From: Flavobacterium sp. SUN052
GTDB lineage: Bacteria > Bacteroidota > Bacteroidia > Flavobacteriales > Flavobacteriaceae
DNA length: 64,000 bases
Assembly (NCBI RefSeq): GCF_028867935.1
Contig: NZ_JAPQNS010000001.1
Span: 682,001 to 746,000 of the forward strand
Reading direction: 5' to 3'
The notes under the pieces were generated by a model that saw only the letters and a list, made by a program, of their open reading frames with translations, was not told the origin of the DNA and made no database searches. A program made the position numbers and the translations under genes. This document shows positions 36,321 to 45,415 of the stretch, piece by piece (within the stretch, counting starts at the first letter, position 1; each line of letters begins with the position of its first letter).

Positions 36321-37544
36321 GTGACCGATAATTCAGACATAGTAGCGGAGAATGATCGGCTTCGGGCGGCCTTACAAGCTGCGGAAGTAGGCACCTGGGA
36401 CTATCATTTACGTACGGGCCAAATGCAGTGGTCCCCCATCTGTAAGCAATTGTTTGGCTTACCGACAGATCTACACGTCACCACGGCTATCCTCTTGGAT
36501 CAGGTTCACCCCGACGACCGGCAACGGGTGAGCGAAGCCAATGCCCTCGTGTTTAGTCCATCCGGGGACGGCCAGCATGATGTTACGTTTCGCACGTTGA
36601 ATCCGCAAAACACTCTCCGCTGGGTTCGGGCGCAGGGTAAGCTCATTCGGGATGAGCACGATGAACCCATCCGCTTTAGTGGCATTGTGCAGGACGTTAC
36701 CCAACAGGTGGTGGCCCAGCAAAAGCTAGCACACAGCGAAGAAGAGTATCGTCACTTGTCGAGGGAGCTGGAAAGCCAGGTTCAGCGCCGAACGCAGGAG
36801 CTGGTAGCCTCAGTTCAGGATTTAAAGCGCTCCAATCATAACCTGGAGCAGTTTGCTTACATCGCCAGCCACGACTTGCAGGAACCCTTACGCAAAATTC
36901 AGTCGTTTAGCACCCTGCTGCAAAATCACTATACGAGTCAGTTAGGAGAAGGTGTTGACTATCTCCAGCGGATGCAAAATGCGTCGAGTCGAATGTCTGT
37001 TTTGATTAAAGACCTGCTGCTGTATTCGCGTATTTCTACGCAGCAACAAATTTCTACGTCGGTACCCCTGATGAGCGTGGTTGAGTCGGTTCTGGTCGAT
37101 CTGGATTTAGTGGTGCACGAAACCGTGGCGGTAATACAGGTCGACAGCTTGCCGACGGTGTTAGGAAATGGCTCGCAGTTACGGCAATTATTCCAGAACC
37201 TGCTGAGCAACGGACTCAAGTTTCGTTACGCTGGAGGAAAGCCAAAGATCAGGATTAGCTCCCGACAAATTGATGTTGAGAGCCTGCCCGCTGTGGTAAA
37301 ACCGACTCGATGGGCACCGACATATCACCAGATTGATGTGTCGGATAATGGAATTGGGTTTGATGACAAATACGTAGACCGAATTTTTCAGGTGTTTCAG
37401 CGGCTGCACGGCAAGGACAACTACGGGGGAACCGGCATTGGGCTAGCCATTTGCGAAAAAGTAGTGGCTAATCATGGAGGAGCCATCACGGCCCGGAGCC
37501 AGCCGGGGCAGGGCGCTACGTTTAGTATTTACCTGCCGGTGTAG
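36321..37544 (+). CDS. PAS-domain sensor histidine kinase
   Basis: This 407-residue soluble kinase starts at GTG 36321 (MTDNSDIVAEN); no earlier ATG is in frame. A PAS domain with PAC tail (about 12-128, TWDYHLRTGQMQWSPICKQL and FSGIVQDVTQQ) is followed by a coiled-coil linker (about 131-175), the dimerisation and phosphoacceptor helix with H184 in YIASHDLQEPLRKI, the N-box FQNLLSNGLKFRY, and ATP-lid motifs DNGIGFD and GGTGIGLAICEKVV. There is no membrane segment, so it senses a cytoplasmic signal or a bound ligand. No response regulator gene is adjacent. Confidence 0.95.
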   Translation: MTDNSDIVAENDRLRAALQAAEVGTWDYHLRTGQMQWSPICKQLFGLPTDLHVTTAILLDQVHPDDRQRVSEANALVFSPSGDGQHDVTFRTLNPQNTLRWVRAQGKLIRDEHDEPIRFSGIVQDVTQQVVAQQKLAHSEEEYRHLSRELESQVQRRTQELVASVQDLKRSNHNLEQFAYIASHDLQEPLRKIQSFSTLLQNHYTSQLGEGVDYLQRMQNASSRMSVLIKDLLLYSRISTQQQISTSVPLMSVVESVLVDLDLVVHETVAVIQVDSLPTVLGNGSQLRQLFQNLLSNGLKFRYAGGKPKIRISSRQIDVESLPAVVKPTRWAPTYHQIDVSDNGIGFDDKYVDRIFQVFQRLHGKDNYGGTGIGLAICEKVVANHGGAITARSQPGQGATFSIYLPV

Positions 37545-37557
37545 ATACCACAAAAAA

Positions 37558-37586
37558 ATAGCCATCCGTCAGCGACAAATGGCTAT
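37558..37586. terminator. Hairpin downstream of the histidine kinase gene
   Basis: ATAGCCAT (37558-37565) pairs perfectly with ATGGCTAT (37579-37586) around a 13-base loop, 14 bases after the kinase stop codon. A run of seven A lies on its left side. Position suggests a terminator, although no T run follows on the plus strand. Confidence 0.45.
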
Positions 37587-37776
37587 CAACACTAACCCTC
37601 TTCCCTGGCTACCAACCGGGACAGATTTATCCCAACCTGAAATTGGGGATAGAGAAACTAATTAAACGTGTTAAAAACGCTCAAAGATCGGGAAAGCGAC
37701 GCCCGTTAGTGACCTATAGCTGATTAGAAAAAACTTAGAATGCTTATTTCAACGTACATCGGCGAAACAGGCGCTC

Positions 37777-37784
37777 TAATTTTG
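37777..37784 (+). promoter_or_regulatory. -7 promoter element of the small lipoprotein gene
   Basis: TAATTTTG matches TAnnTTTG perfectly and ends 15 bases before the ATG at 37800, giving a very short leader. The -33 element is not clear. Confidence 0.45.
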
Positions 37785-37799
37785 TGGGCACTATAGCTT

Positions 37800-38168
37800 A
37801 TGAAAATACTTGTACCGTGTCTGTTTCTGGGCGTTATGGGGTGTAATCAGCCCGATACGCACTCGGCTTATCCAGATGTCGTAGTTGGAGAAGCCATCCG
37901 ATTAGCCAGCGAGCATTGTTATCCGCAAGTGGAAGAACTTAACTGGTTACGGCGACGAATCGACAGCCTGGAAAATGCCCCTTACAGGCAGCAACAGTTT
38001 GTTTACGCGCTTCGAAAAAACCAGTTAACGTTATTTGCCGTCGGTCCCGCCAAGTTCTCCCAGTTTAAGGGCACATTGCTCGACTGCCGGGGCAGGTCGT
38101 ATTCCCTCTCGGGGCAAGACAAGCTGACAGCAACCATTATCTATACACCACCTGCTTACCGTCATTAA
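37800..38168 (+). CDS. Small lipoprotein of unknown function
   Basis: This 122-residue protein begins MKILVPCLFLGVMGCNQP, a lipoprotein signal with the lipobox GVMGC (C15). The mature part is polar with a short helical stretch (VEELNWLRRRIDSLENAPYR) and a last part predicted as strands. I do not recognise a family. It is convergent with the hybrid kinase gene, with only 11 bases between the stop codons. Confidence 0.7.
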   Translation: MKILVPCLFLGVMGCNQPDTHSAYPDVVVGEAIRLASEHCYPQVEELNWLRRRIDSLENAPYRQQQFVYALRKNQLTLFAVGPAKFSQFKGTLLDCRGRSYSLSGQDKLTATIIYTPPAYRH

Positions 38169-38179
38169 CTGAAAGAGCT

Positions 38180-41100
38180 CTACGCTACTTCGTCCAGCTC
38201 TTCAATAGCCTGCTGACTAAATTCGGTAGGGGTGAGGCCAAACTGGGCGCGGAAAGCACGACTGAAGTACTTCGGGTCGCTGAATCCAACGGCGAAGGCA
38301 ATTTCCGCTACACTTGCTTTTCGTTGCTTCAGGAGCAGTTCAGCTTTTTTCAGGCGGGTTGTTCGCAATAGGTCAATCACCGAGAGGCCCGTCAGCATTT
38401 TGACTTTACGAAACAGCACGGGACGGCTCATGCCCATTTCACCAACCAGGCTGGTCACGTTGAACTCTGCGTCGTGGAGGTGCGTGTCCAGAATGGTCAT
38501 CAACTGGTTCAGAAATTTCTCGTCGGGGTGGTCCAGCTCCTGCGCCTGTGGTTGTAACGTCACAAACTGATGGTATTTGGCTTTCAGTTTCTCGCGTAGC
38601 ATCAGCAGATTGCGTACCCGGGCCTGTAGTAAAATGGGATGAAACGGTTTGGTCAGGTAATCGTCGGCACCAGTTTGCAGGCCCGTCAGTTGGTTGTCGA
38701 TGGCTTCTTTGGCCGTTAACAAAATCAATGGGATATGACTCGTCCGTGGGTCCGCCTTTATTCGTTGGGTTAGCGCAAAGCCGTCCATAACTGGCATGGC
38801 AACATCGGCAATAATCAGATCGGGCAACAACTGCGAGGCTTTGTCCCAGGCAATGGCTCCGTTCTCCGCTTCAATTACCTGACAGGTCGATATAAACAGG
38901 TCACGGATATAGGCTCGAATATCATCCTGATCATCCACAATCAACAGCAACGGCCGGACCGACTCGGGCTGCTCATCGGTACTCAATAAAAAGTCAGTCT
39001 CTTCGACTATTAATGGGGTTTGAACAGGCAGCAGATGCGGTTCTGGTACCGGTTTGCCAGTAAACATAGTTTGTTCAACCACAACGGGGCTAGACAGCGG
39101 AAGTGCAATGGTGAATCGGGTGAAACCGGGCCGGTCAGCACGACTTTCCTGACTTTCGACGCTGATTGTTCCGTTGTGTTGCTCCACAATGTGCTTGCTG
39201 AGGGCTAATCCCAGACCAAAACCAGTATCGTGCGTTTTTTGCTGATCGACCTGGTAAAACTGATTGAAGATATGCTCTAAAGCATCGGCCGGGATTCCTG
39301 AGCCAGTATCTTCGATGGTGATAATAGCCTTGCCATCGGCGGGGGAGGTCTCAGCAGCTTTGTGCAGTCGAATGGAAATCAGGCCCCCGGTAGGCGTAAA
39401 TTTAACGGCGTTAAGCAACAAGTTATACACCACTTTTTCGAGTTCGCCCGCATCGAACCAGGCGGGTAGGGTCGATACGTCGGATTCGTTGGTCAAAATG
39501 ATCTGGCGTGACCGGGCATGCTCGCGGAAGGAATCGGTGATGTTGCTTAAAAACGCGACCAGATCGGTCTGTCGCCAATGCAACTGGACGTTGCCAGTTT
39601 CGTGTTTCCTAAAATCAAGGAGCTGATTGAGCAGTCGAAGCAGCCGATCGGTGCTTCCCCGCATACTGGACAACTGTTTCTGGATAAACGGATCGTCGGC
39701 GTAGCGATCTGACAACATCTCGATGGGGGCCATCACCAGTGTCAATGGCGTTCTAATCTCATGGGCAATCTCGGTAAAGAAGTTCAGCTTGGTCTGATGA
39801 AGCTCTTGCTGGCGGATCTTTTCAGTATGCTCAACCCGCAGATCATGAGCTAGTTGGAGTCGGTTTCGGTTAAACCGGCTCCAGAGATTTAGCAAAATCA
39901 GGAACAGCACTACATAGCCGATATAGGCCCAGGATGTTTTCCAGATTGGCGGCAATACGCTGATTTTAAGTTCTAAGGGCTTTGGACTCCAGATGTTATC
40001 GTTGTTCGCACCTTTTACCTGTAGCACATAGTCACCGGCGGGCAGGTTCATATAGGTCGCTCTGGGGTCGCTCACGTAGTTCCAGGTATCGTCGAAACCC
40101 ACTAGCTTATAGGCGTAACGGTTCTTGGCGGCATTGATATAGTTGAACGCGGCAAAGTCGAGCGAGAAAACATTTTGCCTGTGCGTGAGCGTAAGTCCCT
40201 GCGAATAGTCAACTCCTGAATCGCTGCTGTCGACCGGCAGTAAGTTGGTAACGGGTTCGTTGAACAGGCGCAGTTGCGTAAACGCCAGAGGGTGTATGGT
40301 GGTGTTGCGCCGAATACTGTCGGGGTGGAAATAAACGATGCCGTTGTAGCCACCGAAATACAGGTATCCCCGCGAATCTTGATACGTTGAATTGTTGGTG
40401 AATTCTTTGCAGACCAGCCCATCGTGCTTGTCGTATTCTGAAAAGGTCGCGCTTCTGGGGTCGAGTTGCGCCAGCCCTTTGTCAGTGCTGATCCATAAAC
40501 GTCCCTGCCTATCTTCCTGAATACCAACAATGGAGTTGCTGATTAAACCCTGCGCGGCTGTAAAGCGCCGAAAAGAGCGCTGATTAGGCAAGAGCAAATT
40601 CAATCCGTTATCGCGCGTGCCGACCCAGATCCGGTGCTGCAGATCTTCGAGAAAGCAACTAATCGAATTGCTGCTAAGCGACGATGAGTCTTTGGCATTA
40701 TGCACAAAATGAATAAACCTCGACTGGGCTGCTTTTTTTACATACAAACCGCCGGTGGTACCCAGCCACATGCGCGCCTTCGTATCGATCAGCAGACACA
40801 TGCTGTTGATGGAACTGATGGAGGGGAGCCCATTGGCAAGGAACGTTACTGGCTCAAATCCCTGCGTTTTTGGATCGAACCGACAGAGGCCGCCCAGGTT
40901 CGTAACAACCCACAGCGTTCCCTGGGCATCCCGTCGGAGATCGTAGATGCGGTCATTAGGCAGGGAATGCGGATTATTCGGTTCGTGTAGATACCGGGTG
41001 ATTGTTTGCCGACGCAGATCGAGGTAGTTCAGTCCCTTTAAGGTGCCAATCCATACCCCATTCGATCCATCTGCCAACAGGCATTTCACCTTGTCGTTCG

Positions 41101-42361
41101 AGAGGGTATGACTGTTTTTGGCATCGTGGACATAGTGCCGGGCAATAGTCTTGTCGGGATTAATCAGAAAGAGGCCACGATCTTCGGTGCCGAGCCAGAG
41201 CTGATTCGATGCGCTGGCGGGGAGCATCGCACCGGCAATTTTAAAGGGTGTTCTTCCATGGCTATCCAGTGGGTGAAAAGAGCCAAACTGACGGGCCAGT
41301 GGGCTAAACAGATCGACCCCACCGTAGTATGTTCCGACCCAGAATGACCCATCGCGGTCGCGAAATATGGAGCGAATAGAATTGTCACTGAGCGAACCCG
41401 GTTCGGCGGGCTGGTTCGTCAGGGATTGGAAGTGGCTACCATCCTGGGCAACAATATACAGCCCAGCCATTGTGCCGACCCAAAAATTGCCTTTGCCATC
41501 GGGCTTAATGGTCCGAATCGTCTGCGTACTCAGATCAAGGTTCGAAACGGTGTTCCACGGAATAACCTGCCCTCGTTGTCTGTCGAACAAAACCAGGCCA
41601 TTACCTTCAGTGCCGACCCACAAACGACCCAGTTTATCTTCGGCAATGGCATTGATACTGTTAGCCGTATTCGGATAAATTGAATCAGAAGGAGACAGAA
41701 AATAGGTGGTCGGTTTGTATGTTCCGGCTGCGGTAGGCTGGAGTTTAGTTAGTCCATGAGCAGTGCCTACCCATAAATTCTGATCTCGGTCTTCGTAGAG
41801 TGCTCTGACATGCGGATTAGGCACACCGGGTTGATACTGGAGTATATCGATTGATTCGTTGGCCGAGCGCTGATTTTGTAAACGGTACAGGCCACTTTGG
41901 GTGCCCACCCAGATACGCTGACTATGATCCTGAAGAAGGTAATTAATAGAAGAATCGGGCTGTTTGCTTTTTGGGTGGCCTATGAGAGGAAGGCGCTGAA
42001 AATCATCGGTTTCTGGTCGGTAAATTGCCAGACCTTTCGAACTGCCAACCAACAGATTTCCTTTTTTGTCTAACAAAAGGCTATTGATTGTATTCGATGC
42101 AATACTGCGTTTGTTTCCGCTGTGAGCGTGATAAACAGTCACTTTGCGAGAGTCGTACCGGTTTAGGCCATTGCGGGTGCCAAACCACATAAATCCCCGT
42201 CTGTCCTGCGTTATGGCATACACACTGCTTTGTGATAAGCCATCGTCGACGGTGAGATGGCTGAACGTTTTCTCTGGTTGCTGGCAGGCAGCATCCGGCG
42301 CGAGAAAAAGACCGTAGCTCAATCCCAACCATAACAGAAACGTAAGTTTTGTGCCGCTCAT
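38180..42361 (-). CDS. Hybrid two-component system protein (propeller sensor, kinase, receiver, AraC regulator)
   Basis: This 1393-residue single-chain regulator senses a ligand outside the inner membrane and acts on DNA. The order is signal peptide (about 1-27), two seven-bladed propeller domains (repeats such as GLSQSSVYAITQDRRGFMWF, about 35-730), a Y_Y_Y domain (about 735-800), a membrane segment near 805-827 (WAYIGYVVLFLILLNLW), a kinase with H867 in TEIAHEIRTPLTLVM, an ATPase domain (DTGSGIPADALEHIF, GFGLGLALSKHIV), a receiver with D1186 in LIIADVAMPVMDG, and a C-terminal AraC-type helix-turn-helix (VAEIAFAVGFSDPKYFSRAF). Such proteins often control glycan loci; no SusC/SusD pair is adjacent, so its target is unknown. 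Confidence 0.97.
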   Translation of the reverse strand: MSGTKLTFLLWLGLSYGLFLAPDAACQQPEKTFSHLTVDDGLSQSSVYAITQDRRGFMWFGTRNGLNRYDSRKVTVYHAHSGNKRSIASNTINSLLLDKKGNLLVGSSKGLAIYRPETDDFQRLPLIGHPKSKQPDSSINYLLQDHSQRIWVGTQSGLYRLQNQRSANESIDILQYQPGVPNPHVRALYEDRDQNLWVGTAHGLTKLQPTAAGTYKPTTYFLSPSDSIYPNTANSINAIAEDKLGRLWVGTEGNGLVLFDRQRGQVIPWNTVSNLDLSTQTIRTIKPDGKGNFWVGTMAGLYIVAQDGSHFQSLTNQPAEPGSLSDNSIRSIFRDRDGSFWVGTYYGGVDLFSPLARQFGSFHPLDSHGRTPFKIAGAMLPASASNQLWLGTEDRGLFLINPDKTIARHYVHDAKNSHTLSNDKVKCLLADGSNGVWIGTLKGLNYLDLRRQTITRYLHEPNNPHSLPNDRIYDLRRDAQGTLWVVTNLGGLCRFDPKTQGFEPVTFLANGLPSISSINSMCLLIDTKARMWLGTTGGLYVKKAAQSRFIHFVHNAKDSSSLSSNSISCFLEDLQHRIWVGTRDNGLNLLLPNQRSFRRFTAAQGLISNSIVGIQEDRQGRLWISTDKGLAQLDPRSATFSEYDKHDGLVCKEFTNNSTYQDSRGYLYFGGYNGIVYFHPDSIRRNTTIHPLAFTQLRLFNEPVTNLLPVDSSDSGVDYSQGLTLTHRQNVFSLDFAAFNYINAAKNRYAYKLVGFDDTWNYVSDPRATYMNLPAGDYVLQVKGANNDNIWSPKPLELKISVLPPIWKTSWAYIGYVVLFLILLNLWSRFNRNRLQLAHDLRVEHTEKIRQQELHQTKLNFFTEIAHEIRTPLTLVMAPIEMLSDRYADDPFIQKQLSSMRGSTDRLLRLLNQLLDFRKHETGNVQLHWRQTDLVAFLSNITDSFREHARSRQIILTNESDVSTLPAWFDAGELEKVVYNLLLNAVKFTPTGGLISIRLHKAAETSPADGKAIITIEDTGSGIPADALEHIFNQFYQVDQQKTHDTGFGLGLALSKHIVEQHNGTISVESQESRADRPGFTRFTIALPLSSPVVVEQTMFTGKPVPEPHLLPVQTPLIVEETDFLLSTDEQPESVRPLLLIVDDQDDIRAYIRDLFISTCQVIEAENGAIAWDKASQLLPDLIIADVAMPVMDGFALTQRIKADPRTSHIPLILLTAKEAIDNQLTGLQTGADDYLTKPFHPILLQARVRNLLMLREKLKAKYHQFVTLQPQAQELDHPDEKFLNQLMTILDTHLHDAEFNVTSLVGEMGMSRPVLFRKVKMLTGLSVIDLLRTTRLKKAELLLKQRKASVAEIAFAVGFSDPKYFSRAFRAQFGLTPTEFSQQAIEELDEVA

Positions 42362-42469
42362 TTTAGCTTTTCTATAACGCGTTGAAGCCCGATTGCTTTG
42401 CTTACTGATGCAATCTACCCGATTGCCAAAACGCGCTTACCGTACTGTTTTTACTCTATAAAAGTAAGG

Positions 42470-42486
42470 ACAATTGCCTGGGATGG
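42470..42486 (+). promoter_or_regulatory. Upstream motif shared with the TPR gene (copy 2)
   Basis: ACAATTGCCTGG, one G, then ATGG lies 51 bases upstream of the ATG at 42521. It matches the copy starting at 28717 in sequence, orientation and distance to the start codon. Confidence 0.4.
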
Positions 42487-42508
42487 TCAGATGTCCGGCC
42501 GGAATGCT

Positions 42509-42516
42509 TACTTTTG
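42509..42516 (+). promoter_or_regulatory. -7 promoter element of the small gene at 42521
   Basis: TACTTTTG matches TAnnTTTG and ends four bases before ATG 42521. It supports this start over the longer frame beginning at 42398 and implies a leaderless message. Confidence 0.5.
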
Positions 42517-42520
42517 CGGT

Positions 42521-42907
42521 ATGGGCAAGAGGATTCCGGGCAAACTGCAGTGGATAATCTGGTCAGGTGGCTTGCTGGCAGCCTGGTTGCTCTTGTTAGC
42601 GCCCGCTCGGAACGCTGATTTCCAGACTCCGGCCTACCAACAAGCCCAGGTTTCGTGTGCCTCTCCTGAAGGATACGTTGATGAACCGGGTTGCTCTCCA
42701 ACCGTTTACCACCACGAAGTTATTGCCCTGGCCAACCCACGGGTAGGTTTTTCATTCCTGCCTTCACTGGAAGTTTTGCCTTTGTTTGTGTCGGCCTTTT
42801 TTCAGGCTTTGCCCACAGAGCTTCCGGGACGGTTGCAGGGTTCGTTCTTTTCCTTTGGCTTTCTGCGTCCCATTTTTGAACACCAGATCGCCATCAATGC
42901 CCCCTGA
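42521..42907 (+). CDS. Small exported or membrane protein of unknown function
   Basis: This 128-residue protein has a basic start (MGKRIPGKLQ) and a hydrophobic segment WIIWSGGLLAAWLLLLAPA (about 11-29), then a short Cys-containing polar part (VSCASPEGYVDEPGCSPTVY) and a hydrophobic stretch (FSFLPSLEVLPLFVSAFF). I do not recognise it. The start is fixed by the -7 element four bases upstream. It precedes the RND-type exporter gene by 189 bp, a gap that is pyrimidine-rich near the exporter start but otherwise empty. Confidence 0.6.
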   Translation: MGKRIPGKLQWIIWSGGLLAAWLLLLAPARNADFQTPAYQQAQVSCASPEGYVDEPGCSPTVYHHEVIALANPRVGFSFLPSLEVLPLFVSAFFQALPTELPGRLQGSFFSFGFLRPIFEHQIAINAP

Positions 42908-42912
42908 GGGGC
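42899..42912 (+). terminator. Short GC hairpin over the stop codon
   Basis: GCCCC (42899-42903) pairs with GGGGC (42908-42912) around CTGA and is followed by GTTTCT. It overlaps the end of the small gene and could be a weak terminator. Confidence 0.3.
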
Positions 42913-43096
42913 GTTTCTAGTTCGCTCCTTTGCCTGTTCGCGTCTGCTGGAATTAACCCGGAAGCGGTACTGGCCTTGTATTCAATTCATCTTCTGTCGC
43001 ATTACTGGACCAGACGGCAAGCCTGATTAGTAGTTCTTTTTCGCTAACTCAGCCACGAGCCTGGTTCACCTATTTTTTGCTTTTTCCATTATCGCT

Positions 43097-45394
43097 ATGT
43101 GGTCTTATGTAGCCCGCGTCATTCTTTCTTATCGTCCATTTTGGTTAGGTTTTCTTTTGTTGCTGACGGGGCTTATGGCCTACTTTGGTGCTACTCGGTT
43201 ACAGTTGTCGTATCAGGTTGCCCGGGTGTTGCCTTTGTCCGATTCTACGCAGCAGCAGTATGATCGTTTCAAGCAACGCTTCGGCGCCGATGGTACACTC
43301 ATGGTTGTTGGCTGGCAGAGCGACCGCTGGTTCGACCTGCCAGTGTATCAGAGCTGGTACGAAATGACCAATCAGGTAGGAAAACTGCCCGGCGTTAAGC
43401 AGGTGCTCTCGACCGCCCGACTGTACACGCTCGACAAGCGCGATACCGCCTGGGTAATTAACCCGGTGGTTCAACAGCGCCCACAAACCCAAATTGAGGT
43501 CGATAGTCTGAAAGCGAAAGTAACATCGCTGCCGTTTTACGAAGGTCTGCTGTTTAATCCCGACACAAAGTCGACCCTCATGGCAATTTCGTTCGATGAG
43601 CAGAAACTCAACTCGCGCGACCGGATTGCCCTGGTTGAAACCATTCGGCAGTATGGCCGCACGTTTGCGGAGCAAAATAAGGTTACGCTGCACTACTCGG
43701 GCCTTCCTTCTATTCGGACGGAGGTCATGAAGAAAGTATCGGGCGAGATGAAATTGTTTATGGGGCTGGCTGCCGCTGTAACGGGCCTGATGGTCTGGTT
43801 GCTGTTTCGATCGGGCCGTGTCGTTTGGCTGTCGATGATTGTGGTGGCTATGGGCGTTTGCATTGCCGTGGGTACGTTGGCCTTGTTTGGTTACGAAATT
43901 ACCCTGCTAACCGGCCTCCTGCCACCGTTGCTGATTGTTATTGGCGTGCCGAACTGTGTGTTTCTGGTGAACAAATACCACCAGGAACTGGCGGTGCACG
44001 GGCAGAAACAACAGGCACTGGAAGCCATGATTCAACAGATCGGTCTGTCGGCCCTGCTGGCGAACGTAACCACGGCCATCGGTTTCGGCGTATTTTACTT
44101 TACCAACAGTCGGCTGCTGATGGAGTTCGGCGTGGTAGCTGCCATTAGCGTTTTGGCCGTGTATGTGGTATGCCTGCTGCTGGTTCCTATCGGGCTAAGT
44201 TACCTGTCTGTTCCCAAAGCAGCCAAATTGCAAACCTTGCAGGGCGACCGCTGGGAACGCCTGCTGACCAACATCGACCATTGGGTGCATCATCGCCGGA
44301 AACTCATTTACGGAACCATTGCGCTGATCACTCTGGTGAGTGCATTCGGTCTGACACGCATACGGGTGGAGGGCTACGTAGTGGACGATCTTCCCAAGAA
44401 CGACCCAGTTTATACGGACTTACGGTTCTTCGAACAGCAATTCAAGGGCGCGCTTCCCCTTGAAGTGATGATCGATACCGGCACGCCGAACGGAGTATTT
44501 GCCGAAACGGGTCGGGTGCTGTACAAAATACGGGCAATGGAACGCATCATGGCGAGCTATCCTGAGTTCTCTAAACCAAACTCGCTGGTCAATGCCATTC
44601 GGTTTGCATATCAAAGTTATCGGGGTGGTCAGGCGCGCTATTATGTGCTGCCGCCAGCCATGGAATTGCAGAAACTGTTTAATGGAGCACCCCTGGCTGG
44701 AAAGCAGTCGTCGCTGGCGCAGTCCTTTCTGGATTCGAATCGGCAGGTGACTCGGGTGAGCTACCAGATGGCTGATATTGGCTCCATTCGGTTGAATAAA
44801 CTGTTGACTAACCTGCGCCCCCGGCTCGATTCGCTCATGGCTGGCACGCCATATAGGGTTAGCCTGACCGGTCACAGCCTGGTTTTTCTGCAAAGCAACG
44901 ACTACCTGCTGGGCAACCTGTATGAGAGTCTGCTGATTGCCATTGCGTTGATTGCCCTGGTCGGCATGGTGTTGTTCCGTTCGATTCCCATTATTCTACT
45001 GTCTAAACTACCCTGCCTGATTCCGCTGGTGGTAACAGCGGGGATTATGGGCTTCGCCGACATTGCCTTCAAACCATCGACCATTCTGATTTTCAGCATT
45101 GCGTTCGGTCTGGCGTCCGACGGTACGGTTTATTTCCTGACCAGCTACCGACGGTATTTGCAACTGGGCAATGATCCCTCTTCGGCTATTTCGCAGGCTA
45201 TTCACGAAACAGGCATCAGCCTGATTTATACCGCCTTGATTCTGGCGGGAGGCTTTGCTGTTTTTGCGGCATCGGGTTTTGGCGGCACAGCCGCTTTGGG
45301 TGTGCTGGTTGCCACAACGGTGCTTATGGCCTGTTTAACCAACCTGGTTCTGTTACCAGCTTTATTATTGACATTGAAGCGCTATCGAGTATGA
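43097..45394 (+). CDS. RND-superfamily (MMPL/SSD type) exporter
   Basis: This 765-residue inner-membrane protein has the layout of the smaller RND exporters: a first membrane helix (about 14-33), a periplasmic loop (about 35-215), a block of helices (about 218-380, GLAAAVTGLMVWLLF, PPLLIVIGVPNCVFLVNKYH), a basic linker, then the same pattern repeated (loop about 425-605, helices about 610-760). SIAFGLASDGTVYFLTSYRR places an aspartate in the fourth helix of the second half, as expected for proton coupling. Substrates of such proteins are often lipids or hopanoids; nothing here shows which. No membrane-fusion or outer-membrane partner is adjacent. Confidence 0.92.
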   Translation: MWSYVARVILSYRPFWLGFLLLLTGLMAYFGATRLQLSYQVARVLPLSDSTQQQYDRFKQRFGADGTLMVVGWQSDRWFDLPVYQSWYEMTNQVGKLPGVKQVLSTARLYTLDKRDTAWVINPVVQQRPQTQIEVDSLKAKVTSLPFYEGLLFNPDTKSTLMAISFDEQKLNSRDRIALVETIRQYGRTFAEQNKVTLHYSGLPSIRTEVMKKVSGEMKLFMGLAAAVTGLMVWLLFRSGRVVWLSMIVVAMGVCIAVGTLALFGYEITLLTGLLPPLLIVIGVPNCVFLVNKYHQELAVHGQKQQALEAMIQQIGLSALLANVTTAIGFGVFYFTNSRLLMEFGVVAAISVLAVYVVCLLLVPIGLSYLSVPKAAKLQTLQGDRWERLLTNIDHWVHHRRKLIYGTIALITLVSAFGLTRIRVEGYVVDDLPKNDPVYTDLRFFEQQFKGALPLEVMIDTGTPNGVFAETGRVLYKIRAMERIMASYPEFSKPNSLVNAIRFAYQSYRGGQARYYVLPPAMELQKLFNGAPLAGKQSSLAQSFLDSNRQVTRVSYQMADIGSIRLNKLLTNLRPRLDSLMAGTPYRVSLTGHSLVFLQSNDYLLGNLYESLLIAIALIALVGMVLFRSIPIILLSKLPCLIPLVVTAGIMGFADIAFKPSTILIFSIAFGLASDGTVYFLTSYRRYLQLGNDPSSAISQAIHETGISLIYTALILAGGFAVFAASGFGGTAALGVLVATTVLMACLTNLVLLPALLLTLKRYRV

Positions 45395-45415
45395 ACGATC
45401 TAATCACTCAACAGC

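Noticed and set aside
42398..42520. An upstream extension of the small gene to 42398
   Set aside because: The extension runs through the probable promoter (TACTTTTG at 42509) and has no signal-like character, so ATG 42521 is preferred.
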